A DNA stretch of 64,000 nucleotides from Aquisphaera insulae (GTDB lineage: Bacteria; Planctomycetota; Planctomycetia; Isosphaerales; Isosphaeraceae). Positions 18,129 through 27,276 of the stretch are shown here, piece by piece. The notes beneath the pieces are model-generated. The model was not told the DNA's origin. It ran no database searches and saw nothing but the letters and a program-made list of their open reading frames with translations. The translations under genes and the position numbers were made by a program. Location of the stretch: positions 124,001 through 188,000 of the forward strand of contig NZ_JAALJH010000001.1 of assembly GCF_011064615.1 (NCBI RefSeq), read 5' to 3'. The stretch's first letter is position 1, and each line of letters starts with the position of its first letter.

Positions 18129-19002
18129 CGGGCGATCCTCCGGAGACCGCGGAGAGGGCCAGGACCAGCGATCCCAGGCCGATCAGGTATACAGAAAAAT
18201 ACCACAACCTGCCGCCGCGGACAACTCGGATCAGCCAGAGGATGGCGAAGTAGCCGACGATCCCGGCGAGGACGGTGGCGGCCAGAGTCTGGGCGATCCG
18301 GTCCGGAGTCAGGCCGAGGGCCGAGGGGTCCTTGAGGGCGTCCTTGAGCTCGAAGACCGCCGCGCCGCAGATGGCGGGCACCGCGATGAGCAGGCTGAAC
18401 CCGACCGACCACGACCGGGTCAGCCCCAGGAGGAGGGCCGCCGCGATGGTCATGCCGCTCCGGCTCACGCCCGGCAAGGGTGCGGCCGTCTGGGCGATGC
18501 CGATCAGGAGCGCATCCAGCCAGGTCATGGTTGTCGCGTCCTTGCTGCCGTCCCGAGATCGCATCCGCCAGCTCACGACCAGGAGCGCGGCCGCCGTGAT
18601 GAGGAAGCCCACGCCGGCGGCCGTCGTGCTCTGGAATGCCTCTTCGAGCTTCTTCTTGAAGATCAGGGCGAAGGGCACCAGCGGCGAGGTGGCCACGCCC
18701 GCGAGCAGACCCACGCGGAGGACGGCCCCGCGGTCGAAGCCCGGCCGCACGTCCTTCGCGTCCAGCAGCAATCCGCGGGCCCCCTCGAGGATCTCCCGCC
18801 GGTAGTGGAAGAGGATCGCGCAGAGCGTCCCGACGTGGAGCATGATGTCGAAGAAGAGGTCTTCCTTGCCGCTCCGCCGGTGCCCCGTCAGCCAGGCGAA
18901 CCCTTGCTGCGTGATCGCCAGGTGGCCGTCGCTGGAGACGGGGAGGAACTCGGTGACGCCCTGGATGAGCCCCAGGAGCAGGGATTCGAGCCATTCGATC
19001 AC
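17968..19002 (-). CDS. uppP: Undecaprenyl-diphosphate phosphatase UppP (BacA)
   Basis: Integral membrane enzyme that dephosphorylates undecaprenyl diphosphate so the carrier lipid can be reused in envelope polymer synthesis. The start is GTG 19002, giving VIEWLESLLLGLIQG. GAGGA lies just upstream, and the GTG overlaps the pgsA TGA by 4 nt. Motif 1 is GVTEFLPVSSDGHL and motif 2 is PGVSRSGMTIAAALLLG, both with the expected catalytic Glu, Ser and Arg. The length is 344 residues versus about 265-290 in the family. The excess is a C-terminal tail after the last membrane helix (VYLIGLGSLVLALSAV), and that tail is encoded in DNA that also encodes the AddB N-terminus. The tail is Pro/Gly/Arg-rich and probably not functional. 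Confidence 0.92.
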   Translation of the reverse strand: MIEWLESLLLGLIQGVTEFLPVSSDGHLAITQQGFAWLTGHRRSGKEDLFFDIMLHVGTLCAILFHYRREILEGARGLLLDAKDVRPGFDRGAVLRVGLLAGVATSPLVPFALIFKKKLEEAFQSTTAAGVGFLITAAALLVVSWRMRSRDGSKDATTMTWLDALLIGIAQTAAPLPGVSRSGMTIAAALLLGLTRSWSVGFSLLIAVPAICGAAVFELKDALKDPSALGLTPDRIAQTLAATVLAGIVGYFAILWLIRVVRGGRLWYFSVYLIGLGSLVLALSAVSGGSPDAGAAKTLDRTAVGRDLGTDPDGIRRGYPLPLDRPHAPGSGPPGILAGAPATS

Positions 19003-19634
19003 GGGGATTTCCTCACGGCCTGGCCGCGCAGGGCGGGCATCGCCCCGGAGAGATAGCTGGCCCCGCTGTAGATCGTGAGGCCGACGGCCAGCCAGGTGAT
19101 CACGTCGCGAGTCCGAAGGAGCCAGTCGGGCGGGTTCGACAGGGCCAGCGCCAGCAGCGCCGCGCCGATGGAGAAACACTGGGCTGTGGTCTTGAGCTTG
19201 CCGGCCATCTTGGCGCCGAACGGCTGCCCCTGGCCTTCCAGGAGGCTGCGCAGGCCCTGGATCAGGAGCTCGCGCACGACGATGGCGGTGACCATCCACG
19301 GATAGACGCCGGTGCGATCGGTCATGGCGGCCAGGTAGATGTAGCAGCCGGAAACGATCACCTTGTCGATCAGCGGGTCGAGCTGGCGGCCGATCGGCGT
19401 ATCCTGGTGAAGGAGGCGCGCGAAGTAGCCGTCCAGCCAATCGCTGAATGCGGCCAGGATGAAGACCACGAGTGCCGCGGCATAGAGCTCGCTACCCATG
19501 AGGGCGAAGACGACCATCGAGAGCACCAGGCGCCCGACGGACAGGCTATTGGGGACGTTCCAGAACCGGGGTCGGCGAGCCGGCGGATAAGGGACTGTCG
19601 CCGTGGCGTCGGCATCTTCGCGATTGCTGCTCAT
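18999..19634 (-). CDS. pgsA: CDP-diacylglycerol-glycerol-3-phosphate 3-phosphatidyltransferase
   Basis: 211 residues. Makes phosphatidylglycerol phosphate from CDP-diacylglycerol and glycerol 3-phosphate at the inner membrane. The CDP-alcohol phosphotransferase signature D-x2-D-G-x2-A-R-x8-G-x3-D-x3-D is complete: D65, D68, G69, A72, R73, G82, D86 and D90. The preceding NVPNSLSVGRLVLS is the usual first-helix motif. Several hydrophobic helices follow. The ATG at 19634 overlaps the rimO TGA (19631-19633) and the stop overlaps the uppP GTG, so it sits in the middle of a translationally coupled run. The acidic and basic N-terminal 25 residues are an extension relative to short family members. 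Confidence 0.92.
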   Translation of the reverse strand: MSSNREDADATATVPYPPARRPRFWNVPNSLSVGRLVLSMVVFALMGSELYAAALVVFILAAFSDWLDGYFARLLHQDTPIGRQLDPLIDKVIVSGCYIYLAAMTDRTGVYPWMVTAIVVRELLIQGLRSLLEGQGQPFGAKMAGKLKTTAQCFSIGAALLALALSNPPDWLLRTRDVITWLAVGLTIYSGASYLSGAMPALRGQAVRKSP

Positions 19635-21091
19635 CCCATCCCGTCCAGAATCGTCAGAGAGCTCGAGGCTGGCCGTTTGCGGGGCCGAGGTCGAGGGCGC
19701 TTGCGCCGGGGGGGAGCCGGGGCCAACGGGCTGGCGATGAGGTCATGCCCGCGGGTGTCCAAGATTTCGCACGGGACGATGTCTCCGGGGCGAAAATCCG
19801 GGCCGACCAGCAAGGTCAGTCCATCCACGTCCGGGGCATCCGCGTAGGTCCGCCCGAGCCACCCCTCCCCCTCGGGGATCCCCCCCGCGCCGGCCGGAGC
19901 CGGGGAGTCGATCAGGACGTCAAGCGTCCGGCCGATGAGGGTGCGATTGAACGCCTCGGCGATGGGCTGCTGGACGGCCATGATCCGTGCCTGGCGTTCC
20001 TGCTTCACGGCCTCTTCCAGGTGATTCGGCAGCTTGGCGGCCGGCGTGTCCGGCTCGAAGGAATAGGCGAAGGCGCCGAGCCGCTCGAACCGAGTCGCCT
20101 CGACGAACTCGAGGAGCTCCTTGAATTCGGCCTCGGTCTCGCCCGGGAAGCCGACGATCAGCGTCGTCCGGAGCACCAGTCCGGGCATCGTCGCCCGCAG
20201 ACGCCGAATGATCGCCTCGGTCTCCGCCCGGGTATGCCGCCGGTTCATCATCCGGAGCATCCGGTCGTTGATGTGCTGGAGCGGCATGTCCAGGTAGGGG
20301 ATGATTCGCTTCGCCGACCCGAGGACCTCGTAGAGCTCCTCGGTGAAATAATTCGGGTAGTTGTAGAGGATCCGGATCCAGTCCAGTTCCTCGACTTTGT
20401 CCAGCTCCCTCAGCAGCTCGGCGAGCCGCGGCTTGCCGTAGAGGTCGACGCCGTAATACGTCATATCCTGGGCGACCAGGATCAGCTCACGGACGCCGTC
20501 GGCGGCAAGCTCCCGGGCCTCGGCGACGACCTCCTCGATGGGCTTGGTGACGTGCTTGCCCCGCATGTAGGGGATCGCGCAGAAGGTGCAGAGGCGGTCG
20601 CAGCCCTCGGAGACCTTCAGGTAGGCGAAATGCCGCGGCGTGATCCGGAGCCTGGCGCGGTCCTCCTGGGCCCGGACGGGCGCCGGTCGGAACAGGGATC
20701 GCTGCTCTTCCAGGCCGCCGAGGATCCGCCGCGAGACCTTCGCGATCTCCTCCCGGCCGAAGACGCCGACGACCTGGTCGACCTCCGGGAATTCCTCCAG
20801 CAGCACGTCCTTCTGCCGTTCGGCGAGGCAGCCGGCGACCACGACTCCCTTCACCCCGCCGGCACGCTTGCGCTCCAGAAGCTCCTCGATGACCTCGCAG
20901 GACTCCTGCCGGGCCGCATCGATGAACCCGCACGTATTGACGATCACGAGGTCCGACGGCTGGCCTTCCGGCACGAGCGCGAACCCGTCCTTCGCCAGGA
21001 GTCCGAGCATCCGCTCGGAATCCACGAGGTTCTTGGAGCATCCCAGGCTGACGAAGGAGACCGTCGCCTTTCGATCTGATGGTGGATTCAT
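19631..21091 (-). CDS. rimO: Ribosomal protein S12 methylthiotransferase RimO
   Basis: 486 residues. A radical-SAM enzyme with two 4Fe-4S clusters that methylthiolates an aspartate of ribosomal protein S12. The N-terminal UPF0004 domain starts at VSFVSLGCSKNLVDSERML with C18. Its other two cluster cysteines are in VNTCGFIDAAR and VVAGCLAER. The radical-SAM motif C-x3-C-x2-C is in CDRLCTFCAIPYMRGKH. A TRAM domain follows near the C-terminus (ending IVPCEILDTRGHDLIA). The last 35 or so residues form a very basic Pro/Arg/Lys tail that is longer than in typical RimO and may aid RNA or ribosome binding. It is the first gene of the five-gene run, with a 476-bp gap upstream to the tRNA. Confidence 0.93.
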   Translation of the reverse strand: MNPPSDRKATVSFVSLGCSKNLVDSERMLGLLAKDGFALVPEGQPSDLVIVNTCGFIDAARQESCEVIEELLERKRAGGVKGVVVAGCLAERQKDVLLEEFPEVDQVVGVFGREEIAKVSRRILGGLEEQRSLFRPAPVRAQEDRARLRITPRHFAYLKVSEGCDRLCTFCAIPYMRGKHVTKPIEEVVAEARELAADGVRELILVAQDMTYYGVDLYGKPRLAELLRELDKVEELDWIRILYNYPNYFTEELYEVLGSAKRIIPYLDMPLQHINDRMLRMMNRRHTRAETEAIIRRLRATMPGLVLRTTLIVGFPGETEAEFKELLEFVEATRFERLGAFAYSFEPDTPAAKLPNHLEEAVKQERQARIMAVQQPIAEAFNRTLIGRTLDVLIDSPAPAGAGGIPEGEGWLGRTYADAPDVDGLTLLVGPDFRPGDIVPCEILDTRGHDLIASPLAPAPPRRKRPRPRPRKRPASSSLTILDGMG

Positions 21092-21501
21092 AGGGTCCGC
21101 TGAAGAGGGTAACTGTCAATTCGTGGACGCGGCGGTTGGAAGGACTGGACCGTTGCCATGATCCTCACTGACAGTTCGTGCCACGCCTCGGGCTGACCGT
21201 CGGCGGCGAGCGAGCAAGCCCTCGCCGAAGACCTGCCGACCTGGATCATCTCGGAATGCCTGATCTCGAAAGCTGTCCGCTCGCCATGTGAATCGGATAC
21301 GGTCGGAACGGCGCCGCGGCGTTGGACTGCGCCGGGGTGCGAGCCGAGTGCATCGACTTCCCCATGAATCGTCGCCGAGGACTGAGGTCTCTGCTCCTCG
21401 AAGCATCGATTCCGAATTCAGGAATTCAGGATAGAGGCCCCGGGCTCGGAGCGTCAAGCAAGCCGGAAACTCTTCGCCCGTTCCACGAACCTTCGGAAGC
21501 C
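21092..21501. other. Non-coding gap between rimO and tRNA-Arg
   Basis: No convincing gene: small frames here have no family signal. It must hold the promoter of the rimO operon on the minus strand, but I could not pick a clear one. An 8-bp tandem direct repeat (GAATTCAG twice, 21414-21429) is the only local structure I see. Confidence 0.5.
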
Positions 21502-21531
21502 TTGCCCCATCCCGGTGATTCATGATATTCT
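21502..21531 (+). promoter_or_regulatory. Promoter candidate for tRNA-Arg
   Basis: TTGCCC (21502-21507), an 18-nt spacer and TATTCT (21526-21531) stand about 36 nt ahead of the mature tRNA 5' end, a usual spacing for a short tRNA leader. The sequence TGATATTCTAG is A/T-rich against its surroundings. Confidence 0.45.
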
Positions 21532-21567
21532 AGCCTCCGTGACGAATCTCTGCATTCGGCACCTCCT

Positions 21568-21640
21568 GCGCCCGTAGCTCAACGGATAGAGTCGCGGACT
21601 TCGAATCCGAAGGTTGTAGGTTCGAATCCTACCGGGCGCG
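21568..21640 (+). tRNA. tRNA-Arg (anticodon TCG)
   Basis: Full cloverleaf of 73 nt. The acceptor GCGCCCG (21568-21574) pairs with CGGGCGC (21633-21639), with discriminator G at 21640. The D arm is GCTC/GAGT. The anticodon loop CTTCGAA (21599-21605) has TCG at positions 34-36, reading CGA and probably other CGN codons. The T arm is GTAGG-TTCGAAT-CCTAC (21616-21632). CCA is not encoded. The first pair of the anticodon stem (27-43) is a G-A mismatch and the D stem ends in a G-T pair, both tolerable. Confidence 0.95.
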
Positions 21641-21914
21641 CTTTCGTCCCCTCCCTTCCCCTCCTGCCCATCGACAGATCCGAATCCTCTTCCCTTCCCG
21701 CCCCGAAACCGCCATTTCCGGCTTAGCTTCAACCGGACTGGCCGTCGGTCCGATGCTAATCTAGAGCGAGATCGCACTCAGCGGCAAACGGGGCAATCTG
21801 CGCTGAATGCGGAATCCTGGACACCTCCGGCGATGCTTGCCGTTTCGGTCGAGCGTTGCCGGGGCCTCGGGAATCGAGATCATGGATGATCCCGGGCGTG
21901 ACGGAGCCGAACCG

Positions 21915-23687
21915 ATGAGCGAGATCGAGCGACAGGGGGAGTTGCGGGCGCGCGGGACCGACGGTCGGTCGAACCGGGCTCGACTTCGACGCCCCCGAGT
22001 CGATCGTCGTCTCGGCGCCAGGCCGATCGAGATCCTCGAGGATCGTCGGCTGCTCGCCGTGTTCACGGGCTTCAGTCACGTACGCCACGTCCCCACCCGC
22101 ACCGGCGTCTTCTCGATCTCGATCGACGGTCCGGGCGTCGTGAAGACGGTGCCGGCCGGCAAGGGGGTCTTCAGCATCAAGGTGCTCGGAACGTCGGCGG
22201 ATTCGAGCCTCGATATCAGCCTGGTCCGCCCGCGCTTCCACCTGTCCACCGGCCTCATGCCGGTCCGCAACATCGAGATCCGCTCCGGCGTCATCGGCTC
22301 GATCAAGGCCGAGGCCGTCGACCTCGAGGGTGCGGTCACGCCGCTGACCTCCTCGGTGGATACGCTGGCCTTCGGCGCGCTGGGGCGGGCGGCCCAGATC
22401 GAGATCGGGGGCGATGTCGGGACGCTGAACCTCGGGACGATCGATCTCGGCCCGACCGGACGCGTCATCATCGCCGGAGATGCCAACGGGGCGTCCAAGA
22501 GCAAATCGTCGGACACCGCCAGCCCCGCGATGACCGTACAGATCGTTCGGATCGACGGCGGCCGATTCGTCATCGGCAGGGACTCCGCCGCGCAGATCGA
22601 GGTGAACGGGGATGTGACCCTGATGCATAACGGCCTCTTCTCGATCGGCCGCGATCAGCTTGCCCCGCTCAAAATCGGGGGGACGATGACTCTCGACACC
22701 GGAGGAGTCCTGTCGGTCGGCCGGAATCTAACCGCGTTGAACGTGAACGGCGACCTTCTCGTGAATCCGACCGGCAGCGGCGTTCAGGTGGGCGGCGACC
22801 TCGGCATTGACCTGACCGGCCTGACCGTCAATGGGATCTTTCGCGGGCAGGGCTCGCCGTCGGCCGTGGACCTGGGCGTCGGCCTCAACCTGAATGGCCT
22901 ACTGGTCAAGGGCGGGACGGCGAACCAGGGTGGCGTCCAGGGCGCCAACATCAATGTGGGGAAGAACCTCAACAATCTCGACGTCCCCCACGGCATCTTC
23001 AACAGCTACATCACGGCGGGGGTGTCCATCAACAACACCACCGTGGGGGCCGACGGCGTCATCGCCATCTATAACTCGGAGATCGATGCGACGAGCAGCA
23101 TCAACCGCTTCACGGTCGACGGCGACGTCAAGTCGGGGTTCCCCACCGGCGGGACGACCGGATATCCGACGAGGATCATCGCCGGCAAGAGCCGGGCGCC
23201 GCAGGCCGGGGCCACGCCCAACCAGGGGCTCTACGTGGCCAACGGGTCGATCAACAACCTGGCGATCCATGGCACCCTGATCGACGCGGTCCTGGCGGCG
23301 AGCGTGGCCCCGTACGGCGGCGACGGCTCGCTACCCCCTTCCGTCCCCTACGGCGGCACGGAGCGGACCTCCGGCTCGCCCCCCGCCGGTTTCAGCAACT
23401 TCAACGCGCCGGGCGGCCTGACCGACCTGGGCGGCGGCATTGCGACCAAGAACTATTCGATCCGCTCCCTGATCGGCGGCGTCCTCCTGCCGACGGCCGT
23501 CTGGGACACGGCCACCGATCCCGACATCCACGCCAACGTCCTGGCCAACGGCACGATCACCGCGACCGTCACCGGAGGCGTCGTGTCGACGACTCACGGG
23601 GACAGCTACGACTACGCGGGCGTGTTCGCGGTCAACACCTTGGGAGTCGATGGCGGGGCTGTCCCGCTCGGTTCGAGCGGGAGCTGA
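21915..23687 (+). CDS. Exported beta-helix surface protein with LEDRRLLA motif
   Basis: 590 residues from ATG 21915, preceded by GGAG at 21903-21906. In-frame ATGs at 21882 and 21807 are alternatives. The N-terminus is Arg-rich and carries IEILEDRRLLAV at about residues 38-49, the planctomycete LE-x-R-x-L-L motif found near the N-terminus of large exported proteins. The body repeats short Gly/Asn/Val units such as IGGDVGTLNLGTI, VNGDLLVNP and IGGTMTLDTGG. That pattern suggests a right-handed beta-helix, as in adhesins and passenger domains. The C-terminal third (from about 420) contains Asn/Gly/Pro-rich loops. No catalytic motif is seen. A cell-surface or extracellular structural role is inferred. 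The stop abuts the stop of the opposite-strand heme protein with no spacing. Confidence 0.7.
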   Translation: MSEIERQGELRARGTDGRSNRARLRRPRVDRRLGARPIEILEDRRLLAVFTGFSHVRHVPTRTGVFSISIDGPGVVKTVPAGKGVFSIKVLGTSADSSLDISLVRPRFHLSTGLMPVRNIEIRSGVIGSIKAEAVDLEGAVTPLTSSVDTLAFGALGRAAQIEIGGDVGTLNLGTIDLGPTGRVIIAGDANGASKSKSSDTASPAMTVQIVRIDGGRFVIGRDSAAQIEVNGDVTLMHNGLFSIGRDQLAPLKIGGTMTLDTGGVLSVGRNLTALNVNGDLLVNPTGSGVQVGGDLGIDLTGLTVNGIFRGQGSPSAVDLGVGLNLNGLLVKGGTANQGGVQGANINVGKNLNNLDVPHGIFNSYITAGVSINNTTVGADGVIAIYNSEIDATSSINRFTVDGDVKSGFPTGGTTGYPTRIIAGKSRAPQAGATPNQGLYVANGSINNLAIHGTLIDAVLAASVAPYGGDGSLPPSVPYGGTERTSGSPPAGFSNFNAPGGLTDLGGGIATKNYSIRSLIGGVLLPTAVWDTATDPDIHANVLANGTITATVTGGVVSTTHGDSYDYAGVFAVNTLGVDGGAVPLGSSGS

Positions 23688-26666
23688 CTAGCGAATCTCG
23701 GTCGCGGTGGGGCCCGGTCGTTTGTGCAGAAAGCGGACGAGGTCCGTCAGCTCGGCGGGACGAAGCGTGACGGCTTGCTTCGTGACGGCGGCATGAGCGG
23801 CGGCGACGGCTCCCGTCGGTTCGAGCACGGACGCGATGATCCGGGCTCGCTCGCCGCGGGCAGGGTGATTGGTCAGGTCGGTTTTTCCGGGCCCGGGTTC
23901 AGCACCCTTGCCGTCGATCGAATGGCACGACGCACAGCCGAGACCGCGATTCTCGAAGAAGAGGACCGAACCCTTGCGGGAATCGCCGGCCTGGCGGAGG
24001 GCGATACGGGTCAGGAAGCCGACGCGACCCGATCGCTCGTCCTCGCGGGCGGAAGTCCGGCCGACCTCGGGATCGCGGGGTGCGGCAAGGGCCTTCAGCG
24101 CCTCTGCCCCGGCGCGTCGTAGCGCGGGGTCGGATGACGACTCCGCTTCCTTGTACAGGGCCAGGGCCCGGGGATCCGGCATCCGGCAGAGGGCTCGGAT
24201 CGCCTGCGGCCGGAGCTCGGCCGCGGGATCGGCCGCGGTCTTCAGCAGGGACGGGATGGCCTCCCGCAGGTGGAGTGCGGCGGCGGAGAGCATCGCGGCC
24301 TCGCGGACCTCGCTCGCCGGATCGTCGAGGCGGGCAAGGACGGCGGGTGCCAGGCCCGCCGCGGCCGGATCCTTGACGTTCAGGCTGAGCAGGGCGGCGG
24401 CCCGCACCGCCGGGGCTGGATGCTCGAAGAAGGCGGGAATCTCGTTCAGCGGCAAGGCACCGTCACGGGTCAGCGACGGCAGCACCCGTGCGATCAGCGT
24501 GGGCGGCGTGTCCGGGGCATAGACCAGGCCGAGGCGGGCGCGAAAGGCGTCCGGGAGTCTGACTCCGGCCAGACCGTCGATTGCCGCCGATCGGACGGGC
24601 TCCGCCTCCTTCGGATCGGCCGCCAGACGGGCCAGGACCTTGGCGCTGTCCGGCGTCCGGTCCTGGGAGGCAATCGCCTCGACGATCGCGGCGCGGTTGT
24701 TGGAGTCCTTCTCCACGACGAGGGCCTGGCGAAGGCTCGCCAGGCCGGCCGGGCCGACCTCCCCGAGGGCGAGGATCGACGACAGCCGGACGGAGGTCTC
24801 GGGATCGACGAGCCCGCGCCGGAGGCCGGCGACGATCCGGCCCATCCCCTGTTCGTCCCATGGCTCCGTCTTCCTCGGCAGCTTGCCGGCGAGCGGGTCG
24901 GGGCCCCACCACGAGCCGTCCCAGGGGGCCGGCCTGCGATACTGGGCGGCCAGGTCGGCGATGATCTGGCCGCGGACCTGCGGTTCGGGCGTGCGTTCGA
25001 GCGCCGCCGCCAGGGCCTGGACGGCCGGCACGGACCATGATTCATCCGCCAGCGTGAGGGCGTTCTCGCGTCGCCGAGGGTCGAGGAGCGCCTCGGTCAG
25101 TTCGGCCGTCTCCGGATATCCGAGCCGACGGATGGCGACCCGGATGGACCAGGCCGCGAACCGATCCGGGTCGCCGACCGCGGCGACCAGGGGCGACATC
25201 GCCGACCGGTCGCCGATCCGGCCGAGGGCAATGGCAGCCTCGCGGCGGACCGCCGGATCACGGTGCGATAGCTGGCCGATGAGGGCCGGAGTGACATCCT
25301 TGCGAGCCTGATTCCCGCACGATCGCGCAGCCTGGATGCGGACGAGCGGCGAAGGATCCGCGATCGCCCCGGCGATGGCCGCCCCGGCCTCGCACCGATC
25401 GATCGCATCGAGGGCCCAGATGGCCTCGATCCGGCCCTGTTCGGCCCCGCCGGCCCGCAATCGATCCACGAGCGCGGGGATGGCCGTTGCGCCTTCGCGA
25501 GCGAGCGCCCTGGAGGCGGCCCTGCGGACGGAGACGGCGGGGTGATCGAGGGCACGTATTCGCGAGGTCGTGTCGTTGAGCGCCGGCCTGGGACCGGGGT
25601 GCACGGCGTCGGCGGCGGTATAGGTCAGGCGATGGATCCGGCCGGATTCCTCGGCAATCCAGAACCCGTCTCCCTCGGCGGTGGTGGCCAGGGCGATGGG
25701 ACGGAAGTCGTCAAGCAAACCCTTGGTGGCGACCGAGGTCCGTTGCCTGAGGACGAAGGAGCCGCCGGCCTTGCGGATCTCGTCCCTGAGGACGCACTGG
25801 CGGACGGGGTCGGCGAAGAAGAGGTTACCGCGGAATCGCTCCGGCAGGCCGTCCTCGGCATAGCACACGCCCTGGTTCCCCGCCCCCCCGGGCTCGCCGG
25901 AGATGGGGCGGAGGCAGCGAAATGAGGCGGCCAGAAACTGGTACGGATAGCCGAAGTGCCCCCCGGAGACGTGATGCGTGAGCGACGCCGGCCAGCGGCC
26001 GCGAAGGTCGGCCGGGCCGAGCGTCAACACGTCTCCTTCCGGCGTGATGACGAGCGAGCGGGGCCGATATTCGCCCGTCGAGACGACCTCGAGGTGGGTG
26101 CCGTCCGGACGGACGCGAACGACTCCACCTCCCCGGAGCTGGATCACCCGACCGTCCTTGCCGACCGCCCGGGGTATCCCTCGGTCGCCGATCGCGATGT
26201 AGAGGTATCCATCCGGGCCGGAACGGACGGCCGACGGACCGTGCCCGGTCTCGGCGTCGGGCGCAAGGCCAGTCAGCAGGTCCGCGCGCGTCTCGGCCCG
26301 CGCATCGCCGTCGACATCCCCGAGGAGGCTGAGCGTGGAGCCGTGGACCACGATGAGCGTGTCGTCCACCCATTCGAGGCCGTGAACCGGGCCGAGGCCC
26401 TCGGCAAAGAGTTGAATGCGACCGTCGCGAAGCAGGGAGACCGAGCCACGGCCCTCGAGCGATCGACCCAGCGTCAGGGCACCGACCGGAGCCGTTGCGA
26501 TCGTGGTCAGCTTCGGCCTCGCGGGATTCTTGGCGTGGGTGGGATCGGGCTTGAGGGGCTGCTCGTCGATGACCCAGCCGTCCGCGGCCTGGGGACGATC
26601 CACGATCGAAGCCCGATCGGCCGGCAAGGTTGCGGAGGCCATCGCGAAGGCCAGGATGAAAAGCAA
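23688..26666 (-). CDS. PVC-type CxxCH heme protein: beta-propeller, HEAT repeats, cytochrome c
   Basis: 992 residues. A signal peptide (MLFILAFAMASATLPA) precedes a propeller-like domain (about 45-350) with sugar-dehydrogenase-like blocks such as VRSGPDGYLYIAIGDRG and HHVSGGHFGYPYQFL. HEAT-type repeats run from about 370 to 860 (for example [21 protein letters not shown]). The C-terminal heme-binding motif CASCH is at 911-915. This is the planctomycete PVC-type heme protein architecture, presumably electron transfer coupled to oxidation of sugar-like substrates in the periplasm. The cytochrome part is short: after CASCH only about 78 residues remain and none is Met, so the usual axial methionine is missing. 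The tail still ends in a typical helix (LTDLVRFLHKR). Confidence 0.85.
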   Translation of the reverse strand: MLFILAFAMASATLPADRASIVDRPQAADGWVIDEQPLKPDPTHAKNPARPKLTTIATAPVGALTLGRSLEGRGSVSLLRDGRIQLFAEGLGPVHGLEWVDDTLIVVHGSTLSLLGDVDGDARAETRADLLTGLAPDAETGHGPSAVRSGPDGYLYIAIGDRGIPRAVGKDGRVIQLRGGGVVRVRPDGTHLEVVSTGEYRPRSLVITPEGDVLTLGPADLRGRWPASLTHHVSGGHFGYPYQFLAASFRCLRPISGEPGGAGNQGVCYAEDGLPERFRGNLFFADPVRQCVLRDEIRKAGGSFVLRQRTSVATKGLLDDFRPIALATTAEGDGFWIAEESGRIHRLTYTAADAVHPGPRPALNDTTSRIRALDHPAVSVRRAASRALAREGATAIPALVDRLRAGGAEQGRIEAIWALDAIDRCEAGAAIAGAIADPSPLVRIQAARSCGNQARKDVTPALIGQLSHRDPAVRREAAIALGRIGDRSAMSPLVAAVGDPDRFAAWSIRVAIRRLGYPETAELTEALLDPRRRENALTLADESWSVPAVQALAAALERTPEPQVRGQIIADLAAQYRRPAPWDGSWWGPDPLAGKLPRKTEPWDEQGMGRIVAGLRRGLVDPETSVRLSSILALGEVGPAGLASLRQALVVEKDSNNRAAIVEAIASQDRTPDSAKVLARLAADPKEAEPVRSAAIDGLAGVRLPDAFRARLGLVYAPDTPPTLIARVLPSLTRDGALPLNEIPAFFEHPAPAVRAAALLSLNVKDPAAAGLAPAVLARLDDPASEVREAAMLSAAALHLREAIPSLLKTAADPAAELRPQAIRALCRMPDPRALALYKEAESSSDPALRRAGAEALKALAAPRDPEVGRTSAREDERSGRVGFLTRIALRQAGDSRKGSVLFFENRGLGCASCHSIDGKGAEPGPGKTDLTNHPARGERARIIASVLEPTGAVAAAHAAVTKQAVTLRPAELTDLVRFLHKRPGPTATEIR

Positions 26667-26872
26667 GGTCTGCCTCCTTCCCTGGAGAAGTCGCCGAAGG
26701 GATCGTGGGCCCCCGGTGCTGGGCTGGCCACGAGGCCGGCGTTCGATCAGAATGAGGTCTGATCGTCGAATCCGGCCGGCGGATACACGCCTTCTTCATT
26801 CTGAAGGTCCGCATCTTATCGGCCGGGTCGATTTCCCTCAACGCGAAGCGCACGCACGCAGGAGACGCCGAC

Positions 26873-27262
26873 GTGTCGTCCCCCCTTGCCCCGATCTCCA
26901 CGACCACGGACGCCCAGGTTCCTCGTGTCGCGGCCCCCGCGATCCCGCCCAAGAACCCGTCCTATCCGCCCCGCACCCATTACGGCGAGAAGCCCACCCT
27001 CGTCGCGGCGTTGAAGTCGTGGGACGAGAAAATCGCGGGTGTCGCCCGGAAGCTCGCGACCCTCAAGGCCGACCAGCCGAACCGCCTGACCTTCGAGCGT
27101 GCCTACCATCAGATGCTCGGCGCCCGGGACCAGATGGCCGACGCCATCCGCCGGATGCCCCTGGAGGCCGCGGCCCTCTACCACGAGGACCAGGAGCGCC
27201 TGAAGAACGCCGAGGCCGCCCTGGTGCGGCTCATGGCTCGTTGGGATACCGGAGGGCGTTGA
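26873..27262 (+). CDS. Hypothetical protein, helical, 129 aa
   Basis: The start is GTG 26873 with GGAGA (26861-26865) 7 nt upstream. The first 45 residues are Pro/Thr-rich and probably unstructured (APAIPPKNPSYPPRTHYGEK). Residues 46-125 form long amphipathic helices with heptad character (LVAALKSWDEKIAGVARKLA, DQERLKNAEAALVRLMARW). No domain is recognised. It lies divergent to the heme protein (206-bp gap) and ends 15 nt before the convergent aas stop. A longer overlapping frame on the same strand (26416-28842) is a shadow of aas. The good RBS supports this as real. Confidence 0.6.
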   Translation: MSSPLAPISTTTDAQVPRVAAPAIPPKNPSYPPRTHYGEKPTLVAALKSWDEKIAGVARKLATLKADQPNRLTFERAYHQMLGARDQMADAIRRMPLEAAALYHEDQERLKNAEAALVRLMARWDTGGR

Positions 27263-27276
27263 TCCCGCCGGCTCGA

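Noticed and set aside
21568-21640. tRNA-Arg as an integration site for a genomic island
   Set aside because: No integrase, no repeated 3' tRNA end and no change of gene character on either side were seen.
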